Assembly (NCBI GenBank): GCA_036924285.1
Contig: JAYKYS010000001.1
Span: 38,067,501 to 38,131,500 of the forward strand
Length of the DNA: 64,000 bases
Direction of reading: 5' to 3'
From: Asterella californica
Lineage: Eukaryota > Streptophyta > Marchantiopsida > Marchantiales > Aytoniaceae
The notes beneath the pieces are model-generated. The model made no database searches. It was not told the DNA's origin and was given only the letters and a program-made list of their open reading frames with translations. Made by a program: the position numbers and the translations under genes. Shown piece by piece: positions 19,878-30,498 of this stretch (position 1 is its first letter; each line of letters opens with the position of its first letter).

Positions 19878-20801
19878 ATGGGGAAGTTACCAGTGTTTCA
19901 TGGCAAGGACAATGAAGATGTAGAACCATTTGTACGAGACTTCAAAAGGGGTTGCATCGGAAACAACGTGAGAAGGAAGGAAGAATGGGTGTTGTTACTG
20001 CCAGAGTTTTTAGAAGATTTTGCTCTTACGTGGTATGACGACCGAGAGAAGAGCAAGACACCTGGTGCAGTTGAGGACACATGGGAGACGTTGAGTAATA
20101 CACTCATCGAAGAATTTCTTCCAGAAGAGAGTTATGAGAAGCTCATGGTGGAGCTTACTCATTTGAAGCAACGGGACGACGAGAAAGTTCGGCAATATGC
20201 CGAAAGGGTGGATAAGTTGGAGCAACGATTTCGGACGGTCCTACGGAAGAGTGGAGACAATGTGGAGTTAACGATGACGGGGATTGGAGCAGTGCTGACC
20301 AAGAACTTGGTGGGAGGGTTGAGACCTTCAATTCGAACCCAAGTGAGGTGCGAGAAGCCAACAACCAAAGCGGAGGTCATCAAGATTGCGACAAATATGG
20401 AAGAGAGTTTGGATGAAGGGGATATCATCCAACCACATCATGCCGCTTTGGTGTCGACTCCGACTCTTGGTGTAACCACAACGGTAGCATCTGCACCATC
20501 ACAATTGGTGATTGCTTCAACGTCAGCTCCTACTCCAACGGTGGTGCCAAGACCATTTATCCCTACAGCGATGTCTACTGCCACCTCTGATTTCCATGCT
20601 GAGTTGAAGAGCATCACAGATACTCTTGCGAATCTCAAGATAAACGTGGTGCAATTACGCGAATGGAGGAACAAAGGTGGAGGAGGAGGTCAAAGAGGTT
20701 ACGACAACAATCCTAACCGAGGAAATCAAGGTAACTTTGGAGGCAACCAAGGTAACTTTGGAGGAATCACTTGTTGGACGTGTGGAGGTTCTCATTTCTA
20801 G
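19878..20801 (+). CDS. Gag of gypsy B, ending in a stop within the zinc knuckle
   Basis: Starts at ATG 19878. The gag domain has PVFHGKDNEDVEPFVRDFKR, LTWYDDREKS and LTHLKQRDDEKVRQYAERV. A Thr/Pro-rich linker and a Gly/Asn-rich repeat (QGNFGGNQGNFGG) lead to the knuckle CWTCGGSHF-stop-RNC. The TAG (20799-20801) replaces one residue inside CX2CX4HX4C, and the frame is open on both sides into pol. It is either a mutation or a readthrough site. The first is more likely, because it destroys the knuckle in the short product. Confidence 0.9.
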   Translation: MGKLPVFHGKDNEDVEPFVRDFKRGCIGNNVRRKEEWVLLLPEFLEDFALTWYDDREKSKTPGAVEDTWETLSNTLIEEFLPEESYEKLMVELTHLKQRDDEKVRQYAERVDKLEQRFRTVLRKSGDNVELTMTGIGAVLTKNLVGGLRPSIRTQVRCEKPTTKAEVIKIATNMEESLDEGDIIQPHHAALVSTPTLGVTTTVASAPSQLVIASTSAPTPTVVPRPFIPTAMSTATSDFHAELKSITDTLANLKINVVQLREWRNKGGGGGQRGYDNNPNRGNQGNFGGNQGNFGGITCWTCGGSHF

Positions 20802-23147
20802 CGAAATTGTCCTAACAACGGAGCAAGAGGTGTCGAAGCTGTCCGAATGAATGTGGGTGGAGGAAATCCATCACAAGGACGAGACAAGGGGGTGGCTACT
20901 ATCGATGTCGTACGAGATCCCATTTACGAGAAAGGAGAGAGTTCAAACTCTTCTCATGCACCGGTGGAGCTTTTAGCTCAAGAAAGAAAAAAAACTCGAT
21001 TTTCTGATGAACCGGTTTTCATGGAGGAGTCAGCAAGTAGAAATACTCGTTCGAGTAATGTTTCGAGTACACCAAGGGAGCCAAGAAGGAAGCTGGGGAT
21101 GGCGGATTTCACCATTTCATCTTCCCAAGCGGGATATGATGTGGTTGAAGATGTGGGTGCTCAGAAAGTCAACATCACTGTTGGACAACTGATCGCACTT
21201 AATCCCAGCTTACGAAGGGAACTCAAAGGAGGACTGAGTTCTAAGAGAAGCAAGAAGAAGAAACCCAAGAGCAAGACATCAAAGTCTGTGGGAGTTGGTG
21301 TGGTGGATGTGCATGCTTCAGAGGTATGCACTAGGGCTTCAAAGATTGAAGTCCGGTTGAATGGTCACTACGTCTCTGACGTATTGGTGGATGGAGGGTC
21401 GGCTGTAAACGCCATATCGGAGAGGTTGATGAAGAAGTTGGGGATAGAACCAACTCGCCCGGTTAGCATTGTCGTGGGGATGGCTAACAAGCAACGGGTA
21501 AGACCTCTTGGCGTGTTAGAGAAGGTGGTCGTGTCTGTGATGGGAGTTCAAACACTGATGTCCTTTCAAGTGTTAAAGGACTCTAGTTATGATTTGCTCC
21601 TAGGGAGGCCTTGGTTGAGAGCTGTGCGCACCACGGATAGGTGGCACAAGGGATACTTACGGATTGGGCCTAGAGATCATAGAGTGATAGTTCCTCTCTC
21701 GGGTGTTGGAGTTGTGACTTCTGACTCTGATAGACCCACTAGTGACTACTGGGAATCTGATACGGAGGATGATCAAAGTGTCTCAGAAGTAGATATCAGA
21801 GATTCTTACGATCAAGAATCCTCCTCTGAGGACGAAGGATTTGATCGAGATGAATTATTACATCAGCTTAGTGCTATTGACTTGTTGCCTAGACCAGCAG
21901 TGGAGAAAGATCTTGACAAAGAAGAGTTGAGTGAGGCAGAGATTGTGAGAAGACTCTCTACCTTGAAGTTTGGTATCAGTGTCACTCAAGAAGAGAAAAG
22001 TAGATTCCTAGATATATTTCGAAAATATATCCATGTGTTTGCTTTCAGCTACAAGGATTTGAAGGAGGTGACTCTCGAGACTCATCGAATCGAATTGGAG
22101 GAGAACGCAAGACCAGTTCGACAGAAGCAGAGAAGGGTCAATCCTACAACAGCAATGATGGTCAAGGAGGAGATAGACAAGTTGAAGGAGGCGAGTTTCA
22201 TCTATGAGGTGGAGAACTCAGAATGGGTTTCACCCATTGTGATTGTCAAGAAGAAGAATGGTAAGTTGCGAGTGTGCATAGACTATAAGAAGCTGAATGC
22301 AGTTACCAAGAAGGATTATTATCCTCTACCATTTATAGATGAGATTTTGGAGGAAGTTGCTGGTCATGAGTGGTACAGCTTTGGTGATGGTTATAGTGGG
22401 TATAACCAGATCAAGATAGCACAGGAGTACCAACAGTTGACTAATTTCACTACTCCTTGGGGAACATTTGCATTTCGGGTGATGCCATTCGGATTGTGTA
22501 ATGCTCCGGCCACGTTTCAAAGGTTCATGAACAAGGTGTTTGAACCATTCATAGGGAAGTTTGTTCGGGATTTCATTGACGATTTCTGTGTGTACGGACG
22601 AAAGGAGGACCACTTTGATCATGTGATCAAAGTTTTGCAGCGGTTGGAGCAAGCCAACGCTTCTCTAAATCCAGAGAAGTGCATCTTTGGCTGCGAAGAA
22701 GGTCTGCTGTTAGGGCACATCATTTCCAAGAATGGGATTGCGGTAGATCCTGAGAAGGTGAAGAAGATTGTGGATCTTCCATTTCCGATCAACTTGACAA
22801 AGTTGAGGCAGTTTCTTGGCATGGTTGGATATTATCGTAGGTTTGTCTTTTCCTTCTCAAACAAAGCAATAGCTTTGACTATGTACATGAAGAAGGGAGT
22901 TGATTTTGACTTGATAGTGCATGATCAGAAGGCAAAGGAAGCATTTGAGGAGCTGAAAAAGGCATTAGTGACAGCTCCTATACTTGCTAAACCTGAGTGG
23001 AGTAAAGCATTTATTCTGTATACGGATGCCTCCAATGTAGCAATCGGATGTACATTAAGTCAACTAGATGGAGATGGGCATGATCATCCTATAGCTTATG
23101 CTAGTAGGCAGATTGGTTCCAGCGGAGAAGAATTACTCTGTGACTGA
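20802..23147 (+). CDS. Protease and reverse transcriptase of gypsy B
   Basis: Same frame as gag. Protease: VLVDGGSAVNAIS with Asp-Gly-Gly, and LLLGRPWLRAV. An acidic spacer follows. RT: VIVKKKNGKLRVCIDYKKL, SFGDGYSGYNQI with first Asp, MPFGLCNAPATF, and DFIDDFCVYG with the catalytic pair. FLGMVGYYRRF ends RT and YTDASNVAIG starts RNase H. At about 23110-23130 a frameshift ends this frame (LLCD-stop) while RNase H continues in the +1 frame. Confidence 0.92.
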   Translation, partial: RNCPNNGARGVEAVRMNVGGGNPSQGRDKGVATIDVVRDPIYEKGESSNSSHAPVELLAQERKKTRFSDEPVFMEESASRNTRSSNVSSTPREPRRKLGMADFTISSSQAGYDVVEDVGAQKVNITVGQLIALNPSLRRELKGGLSSKRSKKKKPKSKTSKSVGVGVVDVHASEVCTRASKIEVRLNGHYVSDVLVDGGSAVNAISERLMKKLGIEPTRPVSIVVGMANKQRVRPLGVLEKVVVSVMGVQTLMSFQVLKDSSYDLLLGRPWLRAVRTTDRWHKGYLRIGPRDHRVIVPLSGVGVVTSDSDRPTSDYWESDTEDDQSVSEVDIRDSYDQESSSEDEGFDRDELLHQLSAIDLLPRPAVEKDLDKEELSEAEIVRRLSTLKFGISVTQEEKSRFLDIFRKYIHVFAFSYKDLKEVTLETHRIELEENARPVRQKQRRVNPTTAMMVKEEIDKLKEASFIYEVENSEWVSPIVIVKKKNGKLRVCIDYKKLNAVTKKDYYPLPFIDEILEEVAGHEWYSFGDGYSGYNQIKIAQEYQQLTNFTTPWGTFAFRVMPFGLCNAPATFQRFMNKVFEPFIGKFVRDFIDDFCVYGRKEDHFDHVIKVLQRLEQANASLNPEKCIFGCEEGLLLGHIISKNGIAVDPEKVKKIVDLPFPINLTKLRQFLGMVGYYRRFVFSFSNKAIALTMYMKKGVDFDLIVHDQKAKEAFEELKKALVTAPILAKPEWSKAFILYTDASNVAIGCTLSQLDGDGHDHPIAYASRQIGSSGEELLCD

Positions 23148-24765
23148 ACGAGAAGGATTAGCGGTGATCTTTGGATTGAAGAAATTTCGACACTACTTGC
23201 TAGGAGGGAAATTTTCCATAGTCACAGATCACAAGGCTTTAAAGTATATCTTTAATAAGCCTAATGCCGAAGGTCGTATTGCTCGTTGGAAGATCCTTCT
23301 ATCAGAATACGATTATGTGATCGAAGATAGACCAGGGAAGAAGCATGCGAATGCTGATCTTTTGTCAAGGGCTTATGATGATGAGGGAGAAGAACCGTTT
23401 GATGATTCATTTCCAGACGAGCATCTGATGACCATCACAAGCATTGAGGAGATACCGGACGAGTACAAGGAAATCTGGAGTTTCCTTGCAGATGGCTCTT
23501 TTCCAGAAGGTATGCATACCCGAGAACGTAACGCGTTGATCAAGAGATGCAAACCTTACACCATGGTGGAGGGAATTCTGTTTCATCAAGGAGCAGATGG
23601 CTTACTAAGGAGAGCAGTTGGTCAGAAGGAGGCATTCAAGCTAATGCACGAGTTTCACGACGGAACTGTTTGCGGAGGTCACTTTGCTGGTAAGATAACA
23701 GCTTTCAAGATTTTGGATGCGGGTTATCACTGGAGAGGGATTTTCAAAGAGTGTTTAGACTATTGCAAAACTTGTGACGTATGTCAAGCATTTGCTCTAA
23801 AGTCTACTAGAACACCTCCGTTAAGATCAATTCCAGTATTAGGACCGTTTGAGAAATGGGGTATTGACTTTGTAGGTCCTCTTAATAAGACACCTCGAGG
23901 CAATAGATACATTGTAGTCGCCACTGACTATTGTACCAAGTGGGTAGAGGCTAGACCTTTGAGAGAGACCAATGAAACAGAAGTCGGTAGATTCCTATGG
24001 GAGAGGATCATCACGAGATTTGGATGTCCGTTAGAGTTGGTCTCAGATAGAGGAGGAGAGTTTGTAGGGAGCATGACTACTGCTATGCTACAACACTTTT
24101 CTATCAAGCCACGAGTAACGACCTCATACAAACCAAATGCTAATGGTCTTGCGGAGAAGACCAATCTTACACTTTGTATGATGCTCGCCAAAGATGCTGG
24201 TGTTGAGACTGCGAAACATACTTGGGATAAGAGGCTACATGCCATCTTATGGGAGTACCGAACAACAACAAAGACTTCTACTGGGTACTCTCCATTTCGA
24301 CTGGTTTATGGAGTGGAGTCCAAGTTGCCGATCCAATTCGAATTGGATACTTTTCAAACTATTCAACGAAAGTTGAAGAGGTCGAGAGGAGAAGACGTGG
24401 TCAGATCAAGAAAGGAGCAGCTCATGGAGTTGGAAGAGACCCGAGCGGTAGCAATGATCCGGATGGAACGAGCTCAGGCGTATCAAAAGAAGAGTTACGA
24501 CAAACGGTTGGGCAAGAGGGAGGTAAAACCTTTTCAAGTCGGAGATTGGGTTATGTTGTATGATGCTATCAGATTCAAGAGGGCTAGGAAGAAGTTTCTT
24601 CCGAGATATTTTGGTCCTTTTGTTGTAGATAAGGTGTGGAGCAACTTCACATATGACCTTCAGGAGCTAGGAGGAAGGAGATTTGATCGAGTAAATCATG
24701 ACAAGTTGAAGTTGTTTCATCGACGAAAGCTCTCTCTTCACTCCGAGGACGGAGCGAAAATTTAG
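23098..24765 (+). CDS. RNase H and integrase of gypsy B
   Basis: Frame-shifted continuation of pol. RNase H: EKNYSVTEREGLAVI, TDHKALKYIF and HANADLLSRA. Integrase: HHCC in HEFHDG, GGHFAG and CKTCDVC. The core has Asp in WGIDFVGPL, Asp in VSDRGGEF and Glu in GLAEKTN. The C-terminal fold is RYFGPFVVDKVW, and it ends HDKLKLFHRRK. There is no chromodomain. All catalytic residues are present, so only the frameshift and the gag stop disable this copy. Confidence 0.92.
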   Translation: MLVGRLVPAEKNYSVTEREGLAVIFGLKKFRHYLLGGKFSIVTDHKALKYIFNKPNAEGRIARWKILLSEYDYVIEDRPGKKHANADLLSRAYDDEGEEPFDDSFPDEHLMTITSIEEIPDEYKEIWSFLADGSFPEGMHTRERNALIKRCKPYTMVEGILFHQGADGLLRRAVGQKEAFKLMHEFHDGTVCGGHFAGKITAFKILDAGYHWRGIFKECLDYCKTCDVCQAFALKSTRTPPLRSIPVLGPFEKWGIDFVGPLNKTPRGNRYIVVATDYCTKWVEARPLRETNETEVGRFLWERIITRFGCPLELVSDRGGEFVGSMTTAMLQHFSIKPRVTTSYKPNANGLAEKTNLTLCMMLAKDAGVETAKHTWDKRLHAILWEYRTTTKTSTGYSPFRLVYGVESKLPIQFELDTFQTIQRKLKRSRGEDVVRSRKEQLMELEETRAVAMIRMERAQAYQKKSYDKRLGKREVKPFQVGDWVMLYDAIRFKRARKKFLPRYFGPFVVDKVWSNFTYDLQELGGRRFDRVNHDKLKLFHRRKLSLHSEDGAKI

Positions 24766-24778
24766 TCCGGGGGTAAAA
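24766..24778 (+). other. Polypurine tract of gypsy B
   Basis: A short tract, GGGGGTAAAA, directly before the 3' LTR. It is G-rich and short compared with that of chromovirus C. Confidence 0.6.
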
Positions 24779-25690
24779 TGTAACGACCTATGTTACACAT
24801 AGGAAGTTTGTCTATTAGTAAGGTGTTTAGTTATAACTAAGTGTTGAGAATGTTTATTGGCTGCCAAAGTACTTTAAGGATGTATCAAGTTAGTCATGAC
24901 TATCTAAAAGTTAGTTATGGTTAAACTTAGCTGTACTTTTGACAGAATTCAGATATTTGCTAAAGAGTGAGCACTACTATCTTGTCATCTTGTCTAAAAG
25001 GTAGAAAGGAGGTGGAAAGTATCCCTTATCTCCTTTTTGACTTGATATTAGTGGTTGGATTAAAGTTGTGGACTTTGTGGGCATTAAAAACAAAAAGAGA
25101 TTCCACATGTTTCCTTTTTAGTGGGTCCTAGTGTAGAGGGGGGGTGGAAATTCGAGATTCCTTGAGAATATTCCAGAATCCTTCTAGAAGTTGTTGACTT
25201 TGAAGGAATAAGTCCATGTGAAAAGGTAAAAAGCCCATGTGATCAATGCTTTTACCTTAAGTAATATCTTAGTAAAACCCGGTAAAAGTAGTTACGGCTG
25301 AGTTACCGGGGGTACCAAAGTAAAAACCTAGAATGTATAAATAGAGGAGTAGAGAAGAGCTCCTCATCCTTGTTTTCACATTGTCGTAATGACAACTTGA
25401 GTAATATAGAGGTGTGAGATATTTTTAGCATGTGAGAACTTGAGAGACGTCGTTAGAATGGAGGATTTTAGTTGATGTGTTTAAGGAGATTTTTAGTTGA
25501 TAAGTTTGTGGGTGTATGAATGAGTGAACTCAGCATTTTCCCTTCAAGTTCATGGTGTGCTTCCATCAAAGCCATCAGAGGTGACCCCTGAGTGAGAGAC
25601 AGACCCGACATGTTGCAGATTCGTGGATGACGATCGTGGAGGTTGAGAGATCGGGGGGTAGTTGATCGATAGGACCACGGAGGGTTTACA
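24779..25690 (+). repeat. 3' LTR of gypsy B
   Basis: 912 bp. It differs from the 5' LTR at about seven positions, all A/G changes by eye. GGTC, the target duplication, follows. Confidence 0.96.
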
Positions 25691-26611
25691 GGTCATGTCG
25701 GAATAGAGAAGACTTTGGAGGCGGTGCAGCGCATTTATTATTGGCCAAAAATGCACGATAATGTGATGAGATACATCAAAAGTTGTCTTGCTTGTCAACA
25801 GAACAAGGCAACCAATCAAACACCGGCAGGCTTACTCCAACCATTACCTATTCCTACTAACCGATGGGAACATGTGAGTATGGATTTAGTGTGTGAACTA
25901 CCTCCAACTAGTACGGGATTTGACTCTATTGTAGTTTTTGTTGATAAGTTGAGCAAAATGATTCATATTCGTCCAACCAAGAAGACTGTTACTGCACCAG
26001 AGCTAGCTCAAATCTACTTAGACGCTGTTTTTGCTCAACATGGTCTTTCTAGAGTCTTAATTACTGATAGGGGATCACATTTTACAAGCATGTTTTGGAA
26101 AACCTTGTTTGGGTTATTCAAAACTAAGCTTGCTATGTCCACAGCTTACCATCCTCAGAGTGATGGACAAACAGAACGGGCTAATCGGACGATAGAAGAT
26201 ATGTTACGAGCTTTTACGATTGAAGAGCAAGCGAGGTGGGATGAACTCCTACTTCTAGTAGAGTTCTCCTACAATAACTCTGTGAACGCATCGACAAAAG
26301 CTACACCGTTCTACTTGATGTACGGCGCACATCCGCTCACTCCTTCTAGTTTTACTAGATTTGGATCAGGACAGGAGTCAACAACCAAAGTTGTTGCCGT
26401 CAACGAATTTGTGCAGAAGATCCATGCAGGTGTTCACCAAGCCAAGGAGAAGATTCAAACTGCTCAAAATCGTCAGAAGCAATATGCAGATGCTCATCGT
26501 CGTCATGTGGAGTTTGACATTGGGGAGAAAGTGTGGTTATCTACCACTAACTTGTCGTTAGTAGGTGGTCACAAATTTAACCCTAGATACATCGGTCCAT
26601 TCACCATCTTA
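25691..26611 (+). CDS. Integrase of chromovirus C (after the insert)
   Basis: Continues the frame from 16760 once gypsy B and one GGTC are removed. The second His (HVGIEKT) and the Cys pair (CLACQQ) complete the HHCC zinc site whose first His lies before the insert. The catalytic core has Asp in SMDLVCELP, Asp in ITDRGSHF and Glu in GQTERANRT. The C-terminal part ends at NPRYIGPFTIL with a TGA at 26612-26614, beyond which the same frame resumes as the chromodomain. Nothing else is missing. Confidence 0.92.
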
Positions 26612-26614
26612 TGA

Positions 26615-26965
26615 CGAGTTGGAGCTGTGGCGTACAAATTACAACTTCCGGTTCATATGCGCATGCATCCGGTGTTTCATGTTTCTTTATTGAGGAAATA
26701 TGTTCCACGTTCTCCTCGTTTCACCAATCCTCACATAGCACCACCATTGCCAGAAATAGTGGATGATCATGAGGAATACGAGGTAGAAAGCATACTGAAC
26801 AAACGTCTTCGTGGTACTCAATATCCCAAGATAGAATACTTGGTAAAATGGAAAGGATATCCATTATATGAGGCTACTTGGGAACCACTAGGAAATTTGA
26901 CTAATGCCGACTTGTTAGTTCAAGCTTATGAGCATTCCATCGTCAACGAGGACGTTGCAACTTAA
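26615..26965 (+). CDS. Integrase C-terminus with chromodomain, chromovirus C
   Basis: Same frame as integrase, after a TGA. It begins with the GPY/F-linked segment (YKLQLPVHMRMHPVFHVSLLR) and ends in a chromodomain: YEVESILNKR, IEYLVKWKGYP and ATWEPLGNL, with the aromatic residues that bind methylated histone tails. Chromodomains steer integration of chromoviruses to heterochromatin. This fits insertion into other elements. It ends at a TAA 13 bases before the 3' LTR. Confidence 0.93.
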   Translation, partial: RVGAVAYKLQLPVHMRMHPVFHVSLLRKYVPRSPRFTNPHIAPPLPEIVDDHEEYEVESILNKRLRGTQYPKIEYLVKWKGYPLYEATWEPLGNLTNADLLVQAYEHSIVNEDVAT

Positions 26966-26978
26966 ATGGAGGGAGGTT
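26966..26978 (+). other. Polypurine tract of chromovirus C
   Basis: GGAGGGAGG lies within the 13 bases between the pol stop and the 3' LTR, the expected plus-strand primer site. Confidence 0.85.
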
Positions 26979-27355
26979 TGTAACCATGCATAGTTAACTA
27001 TACTCATAGTTAGAACTATGTGTAGAGTTGACTATAGCGGGACCATGGTATGTGGGACCGGATAAGATATGTGAAGAGTTGACTATAGTGGGACCATGGT
27101 ATGTGGGACCGGATAAGAATGTGGTGGTGTTGATATTTGATTGGTAGTTGATTGTGTGGGTTGCATGGAAGCCATGTCATCAATCCGTGTGAGGATTGAT
27201 GAGTGGTTAGTATGGATTGGGGTGTGCACTTATCTAACTATATAAAGAAGGAGAATGGTCCTTGAAAGACATTCCACCTTGAGTTGAGTTGAGAGTTCTT
27301 CCGTCTATTCATGAGGGTTCTTGAGGATCGCGATTAGAGTTTTTGTAGTGTTACA
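26979..27355 (+). repeat. 3' LTR of chromovirus C
   Basis: 377 bp, matching the 5' LTR with about three differences, all G/T by eye. TATAAA lies at 27241-27246. TGGGA follows, the second copy of the target duplication. Confidence 0.96.
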
Positions 27356-27360
27356 TGGGA

Positions 27361-28214
27361 GCAGGGGTCAAAGGTTGCTGTACTTGAGGAGCAGCGTAAG
27401 ATGGAGTGACCACTTCTGCAAGCGGACGTCCTCCCACAACCACTCTTTCCCTCCTCTGCCTTGTCAGTACAGCCACAGCATCCTCAACTCTCCCCCAATC
27501 CATAGTAACACCCCCCTCAGCAGATCGATCGGCCAACATAAAACATAACCGATATGCCGTAGCATCATCGGTAGCCTGCAGGAAAAGCTCTGTTTTCCTA
27601 GCATCTAGGGTGATTCGCTCTAGAGTTGAAAGTTGTCGGTATCTCCGATCAAACTCTCTCAACAACTCACTCAAGCTCATCATACGACCAGGTTGCTGCT
27701 CAACCTAGTCTAGAAATGTCCTTCTAGTAACTCTCTCTGAATCCTCCTCAAGAAACTCCTCTCGAAGAGATTGCTCAAAACTCATCCAGATTCCAAGATT
27801 TCTTCTCTGTACATCCCTAACTTGATCCCGCAACTCAGGAATGACAGCTAACTCAAAACTTGCTATCATCTCAGCATCAGTAACCCTAACCAGCTCCATC
27901 TCTCCTCTATACTCACGCAGATATCTATAAATATCTCTACCTTCAAACCTTCCACATCTATTCATTATCGCTTGCAAAGCCTTGGTGGATTTTAACTCAC
28001 CCCCTCCAATGATCGGATGTTGTTGGACCAGGGCCGCAAGCGTCTTCAAGATCTCAGCCGTGTCCAGACCAGATGCAGATGTCGCTGTAGAAGACGCAGG
28101 TGCAGTTGACGGTGCAGCAGTAGACGTTGATGCTCCAACCCCAGAGGCAGCAGCAGCAGCTCCGCTCTTGCGATCCATCTCTTCTCTTTGTAGCAACTCA
28201 ACCTTCTCAATCAA
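27361..28214 (-). CDS. Gag N-terminal part of gypsy A
   Basis: Starts on the minus strand at ATG 28214, 33 bases inside the 5' LTR edge. An Ala/Ser/Thr-rich stretch precedes the gag domain (IMNRCGRFEGRDIYRYLREYRGEMELVRV, IWMSFEQSLREEF). A TAG at 27705-27707 interrupts it (RTFLD-stop-VEQQPGR) with the frame open on both sides. Coding then continues through 27361 into 11977 once chromovirus C is removed, to the zinc knuckle and protease. Confidence 0.88.
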
Positions 28215-28224
28215 TCACCCCAAG

Positions 28225-28244
28225 AGCTCTCAGTGGAAGCACCA
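28225..28244 (-). other. Candidate primer binding site of gypsy A
   Basis: On the minus strand TGGTGCTTCCACTGAGAGC begins two bases after the LTR. TGG is the invariant start, but I cannot name the tRNA. A search against the tRNA 3' ends of the host would settle it. Confidence 0.5.
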
Positions 28245-28246
28245 GA

Positions 28247-29560
28247 TGTCGGGTTGAGAGTCTTCCTGGGAAGGGCGAACCTTCTGGCTGTGATATGAGC
28301 TTGAAGGCTGTGTTCAATCTACTCGGGGAAGCGTTGGGCTCTTGGTTGTGGTTGGTTTACTCACAGGATAGGCTTCAGGTCTCAAGGTGATACTGAAAAA
28401 CACTCATATAAGTCTCTAAGCTCTTCTGATATGTTCAGGAAGCAAAGTTCAGGCTTAACTAGCAATGATAAGATCAGATGGCAAACTTTGACACTCAGGA
28501 TTGAGAAATATGTGAAGGTTCAGACTTCAGAACTCCTCCTACATGTAAATGAGGTTCTACTGGATACACATACAAAATTTCAGCTTCAGATCAATTCAAA
28601 TCACTAAGATATGAGCAGAAACTTTTTGAGTAGAGAAATTACGGTAGTTTCTGGTACCCAGACAGCTATTTCGACCTATAACAAGGAATTGGCTCGATCA
28701 CTTTGGGAAATTCTTACAGGATTTGCAGTACACAGCTTGATGAACACTCCTGTGAAGTTGGGCCTCCTGATTCCACACAGAACTCCAAATCTCTCTCTCT
28801 GAAGTTGCTGCTCCAGATTGAGAGCTTTTCGGACCCCCTCTACTTCAGCGGTCGCCTTGAATTACTCACGGACTCAATTGACATGAAAATTTAGAGACAG
28901 TCGTAGCCCTGCTGACAGTGAGCACAGCCACAAAGTTTTGAAGCGATTTCCTCGATTCTGCTGCAAATGACACTCAAAACCCCAAATTCAACAGAAGTGC
29001 TGCAATTCTGACACAAATCGAACTTCAATCAGCCATAACTCCTTCTTTATTGCTCCAAATCGATCAAAGTTTTCACTGACACTGCTTGGCTCGACGAGCT
29101 CTATCTCCCTGTGCTCTCAGATTTCGAAGTGCCTTCACAAATTGCTCGAAATCCCCTTTAGACCTCTGTTTCTAAATTTAAAGTTACACAAAAGACAAAA
29201 ATGAACCAATGAGAATTCATAGCTCCATTTGGTTGTCATTTTGTGCCTTAAACCATGTGGTAACTTATCTACACTCATAGGCTACCACGTCAAGCCCCCT
29301 AGAGCGCCAACGTAAAACTTAAACTACCTAAAACGACACGCAACCCCGAAAAATAACTTAAATCAGCTAGAAAGCGTGCATGGGTGACACGCAAATACAT
29401 GAGCTTAAGCCCTATCAACATGGTAATCAACCTACTAAGACTCAAAATATATAACATCTTCCTAAAATGGACTTCTCTGAGGTCTTAACTTCACTCAGAG
29501 AGACTAATGCCTGACAGAGAAGTGAATCATTTACTATGTGAAATGATTCACATCACGACA
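28247..29560 (-). repeat. 5' LTR of gypsy A
   Basis: 1314 bp, partner of 2840-4158. It ends ATCACGACA on the plus strand, followed by ACGT, the second copy of the target duplication. Confidence 0.95.
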
Positions 29561-29564
29561 ACGT

Positions 29565-30498
29565 ATACCAAGGCCATGTCAGAAATGGTCATACGTTTGC
29601 CCTGTCTCTTCCTGAACTACATTACACAGTCCACGATATTCTGTGGGTGTCTTCAAATGTGGAACTCTTGGATCCTCCATCTCCTGACCAAGCTTACTTA
29701 CAGCATAAGCTAGATCTAGTCTGATCGTTACAACCAAATAGATCAGCTTTCCCACTAGTCTCCTATACTCAGTTTTGTCAACCGCTTCGTCAAATCCATG
29801 CTGAGTAGACCAATCCTTTGAAAGTATCATTGGAGTAGGCACTGGCTTGCAGTCCTGCATCTGATACTCCTTCAATGTATCGTTGATGTACTTATCTTGT
29901 ACAAGGTACAGATCTTCTCCATCTTCGACTAAATGAACTCTAAGACAGTAGGTAAGTCCGCCTAGGTCAGTCATCTCAAACTCTGTAGATAACTCTAACT
30001 TCACTAAAGAGATAGCCTCTTCATCGCTGTCTGAAAATATTACACCATCCACATGCAGCAGCAAAATCACTCTCCCTTTGCTGTAACTAGGATATATAAA
30101 TTAGGATCTCTTCTTGTAGAAGAGAAGAGAAATTTCTTCCTTAAGAAACTATCTGTCGTAGTAAACCAAGCTCTAGGAGCCTGCTTAAGGCCATACAAGG
30201 CTTTACGAAGTTTGTATACTAACTGTTCTTTTCCAGCAACCTGAAAACCTTGTGGCTGCTGAATGTATACATCCTCTTGTATTTTATCATTCAGAAAAGC
30301 ATTCTTCACATCTAGTTGCCATACTTTTCTGTTCAGAAGCATAGAATATGCTATTAGCAGCCTAACATAACTCATCTTCACTACAGGAGTAAACGTCTTA
30401 TCATAGTCCTCTCCTTGCTGCTGTAGATAGCACTTGGCTACAAGTCGAGTCTTATATCTTTGAACTGTACCATCAACATGGTACTTCGTTTTAAACAT
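29565..30498 (-). pseudogene. Reverse transcriptase and RNase H remnant of copia-1
   Basis: Minus-strand copia RT: KTRLVAKCYLQQQGEDYDKTF, WQLDVKNAFLNDKIQEDVYIQQPQGF, LRKALYGLKQAPRAW. The catalytic YVDD box reads HVDG, losing Tyr and the second Asp, so it cannot polymerise. A frameshift lies near 30068. The C-terminal part (PTPMILSKDW, YRRLVGKLIYL) runs into YRGLCNVVQE directly after HLKTPT, so most of RNase H has been deleted. The frame reaches the gypsy A insertion site at 29564. Confidence 0.88.

Larger units (their letters stand above)
16761..25690 (+). mobile_element. Gypsy B element, innermost layer of the nest
   Basis: 8930 bp. Two 912-bp LTRs (16761-17672, 24779-25690) differ at about seven sites, all transitions by eye. 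The target duplication is GGTC (16757-16760, 25691-25694). Order: LTR, tRNA-Glu primer site, tandem-repeat leader, ORF1, ORF2 with a zinc knuckle, gag-pol, polypurine tract, LTR. Gag and pol are one frame, interrupted by a TAG. There is no chromodomain. The second copy in the window is at 1-1965. Confidence 0.96.
11983..27355 (+). mobile_element. Chromovirus C, third layer of the nest
   Basis: A plus-strand gypsy element with two 377-bp LTRs (11983-12359, 26979-27355) differing at about three sites, flanked by a perfect 5-bp duplication TGGGA (11978-11982, 27356-27360). Order: LTR, initiator-Met primer site, ORFs A and B, gag, protease, RT, RNase H, integrase, chromodomain, polypurine tract, LTR. 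Gypsy B interrupts it between the two zinc-binding histidines of integrase. Its own length is about 6.4 kb. The host frame (gypsy A gag) is restored when it is taken out. Confidence 0.96.
2840..29560 (-). mobile_element. Gypsy A element, second layer of the nest
   Basis: A minus-strand Ty3/gypsy element with LTRs of about 1.32 kb at both ends (28247-29560 upstream, 2840-4158 downstream), flanked by ACGT duplications. Gene order on the minus strand is gag, protease, reverse transcriptase, RNase H, integrase. Two inserts break it: the LTR-like unit at 5616-8019 and chromovirus C at 11983-27355. The two LTRs differ at about 25 sites plus one small deletion (counted by eye, near 2%). Without inserts it is about 8.9 kb. 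It has no chromodomain; integrase ends in an acidic tail. Confidence 0.93.
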
